Below are positions 62,270 to 64,000 of a stretch of 64,000 nt of DNA, piece by piece; position 1 is the first letter of the stretch; each line of letters begins with the position of its first letter. The stretch lies in the NCBI GenBank assembly GCA_965275905.1, contig CBDHYJ010000082.1, positions 1-64,000 of the forward strand, given 5' to 3'. Under the pieces are notes generated by a model that was not told the origin of the DNA, made no database searches, and was given only the letters and a program-made list of their open reading frames with translations. Origin of the DNA: CBDAQD01 sp965275905. Lineage in GTDB: Bacteria; Pseudomonadota; Alphaproteobacteria; Rhizobiales; JAJFHC01. Position numbers and translations under genes: made by a program.

Positions 62270-63394
62270 ATGCCGTGGAGTAATCAAAGCGGTGGTGGCG
62301 GCTGGCAAGGCGGCGGCGGCGGAAACAACCGCGGGCCTTGGGGACAGCGCGGACCCAGTGGAAGCGGACCAAATCCGCCGGACCTCGAAGAAATTCTGAA
62401 GCGAAGCCAGGACAAGCTGAAGCGCGTCATGCCGGGCGGTTCGATCGGTGGCACCGGTCTCGTGCTCGTCGGTATCGTCGTGCTCGGACTCTGGCTGCTG
62501 AGCGGCTTTTACCGGGTGCTGCCGGACGAGCAGGGCGTTGTCCTGAGATTCGGTGAATTCACCCAGCTGACGCAGCCGGGCCTCAACTATCATCTGCCCT
62601 ATCCGATCGAAACGGCCCTGACGCCGAAGGTCACGCGCGTCAACAGGATCGACGTCGGCCTTCGCAGCAACGAAGCTCCGGCCCGCCGTTCGTCCGCCTC
62701 GAGCGATGTGCCCGAGGAAAGCCTGATGCTGACCGGTGACGAGAACATCGTCGATGTTGATTTCTCGGTGTTCTGGGTCATCAACGATGCGGCGAAGTAC
62801 CTGTTCAACATCCAGAACCCGGCGGGCACGGTCAAGGCTGTCGCCGAGAGTTCGATGCGCGAGATCATCGGCCGCAGCGACATTCAGCCGATCCTGACCC
62901 AGGCCCGGCAGAAAACCGAAGCGGACGTGCAGGATCTGATGCAGAAAGCGCTTGATGATTACGGCTCCGGCATCCAGATCACGCAGGTGCAGCTGCAGAA
63001 GGTCGACCCGCCGGCACAGGTGATCGACGCGTTCCGGGACGTCCAGGCGGCGCGAGCCGACCAGGAACGTCTTCAGAACGAGGCGCAGGCCTACGCCAAC
63101 AAGGTGATCCCGGAAGCGCGAGGCGACGCCGAGCGCATCCTCCAGGCTGCCGAAGCCTTCAAGCAGCAGCAGATTGCCGAGGCGCAGGGTCAGGCATCGC
63201 GGTTCCTGTCCGTCTACAACGAGTACAGGCTGGCTCCCGAGGTGACGCGCGAGCGCCTGTTCCTCGAGACGATCGAGCGGGTTTTCCGGGACAAGAGCAA
63301 GATCATCATCGACAAGGATGCCGGTGGTAGTCAGGGCGTCGTGCCTTACCTGCCGCTCAACGAGCTCACCAAACGCAGCAATCCAGGAGGCTGA
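62270..63394 (+). CDS. hflK: FtsH protease regulator subunit HflK
   Basis: 374 aa SPFH/prohibitin-family inner-membrane protein. A Gly-rich cytoplasmic N-terminus (SNQSGGGGWQGGGGGNN) precedes one membrane helix at about 60-82. The SPFH domain then starts YRVLPDEQGVVLRFGEFTQ, and a long Ala/Gln/Glu-rich coiled coil (about 260-330) follows. With HflC it forms a cage around FtsH and modulates membrane-protein turnover. The stop is 2 bp before the hflC start. Confidence 0.96.
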   Translation: MPWSNQSGGGGWQGGGGGNNRGPWGQRGPSGSGPNPPDLEEILKRSQDKLKRVMPGGSIGGTGLVLVGIVVLGLWLLSGFYRVLPDEQGVVLRFGEFTQLTQPGLNYHLPYPIETALTPKVTRVNRIDVGLRSNEAPARRSSASSDVPEESLMLTGDENIVDVDFSVFWVINDAAKYLFNIQNPAGTVKAVAESSMREIIGRSDIQPILTQARQKTEADVQDLMQKALDDYGSGIQITQVQLQKVDPPAQVIDAFRDVQAARADQERLQNEAQAYANKVIPEARGDAERILQAAEAFKQQQIAEAQGQASRFLSVYNEYRLAPEVTRERLFLETIERVFRDKSKIIIDKDAGGSQGVVPYLPLNELTKRSNPGG

Positions 63395-63396
63395 CC

Positions 63397-64000
63397 ATGA
63401 GCAAACCTCTTCTTATTGGGCTCGGTGTCGTTGTTGCGGCGGTCGCCGTCCTCTTGTCCATGTCATTGTTCACCGTGTTTCAGACCCAGCAGGCGCTGGT
63501 ACTGCAGTTCGGTGAGCCGAAACGGGTGATCCGCGATGCGGGTCTGCAGTTCAAGGTGCCTTTCGTCCAGAACGTGATCTACCTGGACAAGCGCATACTC
63601 GACCTGGATTCGCCGGCTCAGGAAGTCATTGCTTCGGATCAGAAGCGACTTGTTGTCGACGCGTTCTCGCGGTTCAAGATTTCCGATCCGCTCCGGTTCT
63701 ATCAGTCGGTCGGCAATGAGCAGGTTGCCCGCTCCAGACTGTCCACCGTTCTGAATTCGAGCGTCCGGCGTGTGCTGGGTGAGTCCAGCTTTACGGCGGT
63801 CGTGCGCGACCGTCGTGAGGAACTCATGAAGAGGATCACCAGTCAGGTGAACACCGAGGCAGCCAAGTTCGGCATAGAGATTGTGGACGTCAAGATCCGC
63901 CGCGCCGACCTGCCGCAGGCCAACTCCGAGGCGATCTACCGCAGAATGCAGACGGAACGTCAGCGGGAAGCGGCCGAGATTCGCGCGCAGGGCCAGGAGC
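63397..64000 (+). CDS. hflC: FtsH protease regulator subunit HflC (partial, runs off the window)
   Basis: The first 201 codons are present; the gene continues past the end. MSKPLLIGLGVVVAAVAVLLSMSLFTV is the membrane anchor. It is followed by FQTQQALVLQFGEPKRVI, LQFKVPFVQNVIYLDKRILDLDSP and IVDVKIRRADLPQ, which define the HflC SPFH domain. AGGAGG at 63385-63390 overlaps the hflK end. It is co-transcribed with hflK. Confidence 0.95.
   Translation, partial: MSKPLLIGLGVVVAAVAVLLSMSLFTVFQTQQALVLQFGEPKRVIRDAGLQFKVPFVQNVIYLDKRILDLDSPAQEVIASDQKRLVVDAFSRFKISDPLRFYQSVGNEQVARSRLSTVLNSSVRRVLGESSFTAVVRDRREELMKRITSQVNTEAAKFGIEIVDVKIRRADLPQANSEAIYRRMQTERQREAAEIRAQGQE

Noticed and set aside
1..64000. CRISPR arrays, rRNA, tRNA genes or prophage
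   Set aside because: No regularly spaced repeats, no rRNA or cloverleaf tRNA sequence and no phage genes were seen in the gaps; this was by eye, not by a dedicated search.

Overview
The window is a GC-rich stretch of an alphaproteobacterial chromosome. This rests on three things: the gene order of the division/cell-wall (dcw) cluster running into recN-ligA; CtrA-type TTAA-N7-TTAA motifs before ftsZ; and a circularly permuted two-piece tmRNA gene whose tag reads ANDNYAEARLAA, a tag type I associate with Rhizobiales (Hyphomicrobiales). The order-level placement is an inference. No rRNA, tRNA, CRISPR array, prophage or transposase gene was seen.

1-22.5 kb: the dcw cluster, all on +, mostly with overlapping or touching genes: ftsL (3' end), ftsI, murE, murF, mraY, murD, ftsW, murG, murC, murB, ddl, ftsQ, ftsA, a 326-bp regulatory gap, ftsZ, then bamD, recN and ligA. 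It encodes nearly the whole cytoplasmic and lipid-linked peptidoglycan precursor pathway plus the divisome core. lpxC, usually found between ftsZ and bamD in alphaproteobacteria, is absent and replaced by about 335 bp without a gene.

22.5-30.4 kb: housekeeping genes: an aminopeptidase P, a DUF1127 micro-protein, uvrD-prmA, a secreted DUF302 protein, a TyrA-like dehydrogenase resembling plant arogenate dehydrogenases, and a universal stress protein. A 302-bp palindromic element with 25-bp inverted ends (30371-30672) follows.

30.7-46.1 kb: the accessory part. A BCCT transporter gene sits 24 bp upstream of a gene for an unusual membrane-anchored double binding protein (OpuAC-like plus TAXI-like domain), with no ABC or TRAP permease nearby. 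Next come a fatty-acyl-AMP ligase/carrier/thioester-reductase protein, an outer-membrane barrel, an AlkB-type non-haem di-iron hydroxylase and an MMPL/RND exporter, which together suggest a fatty-acid-derived product that is activated, reduced, oxidised and exported. A ClC channel, a hotdog thioesterase and a D-lactate dehydrogenase-like flavoprotein follow.

46.3-64 kb: a large AsmA protein, an RHH protein and fumC. The trans-translation pair ssrA (permuted tmRNA) and sspB (the ClpXP adaptor for ssrA-tagged proteins) lie side by side on the minus strand. Then come a CPBP membrane protease, thyA-folA (dTMP synthesis), cystathionine beta-synthase and gamma-lyase/synthase genes (transsulfuration) with a divergent SDR between them, an Ldh2-type dehydrogenase, frmA-fghA (glutathione-dependent formaldehyde oxidation) and hflK-hflC (FtsH regulator; hflC runs off the end).
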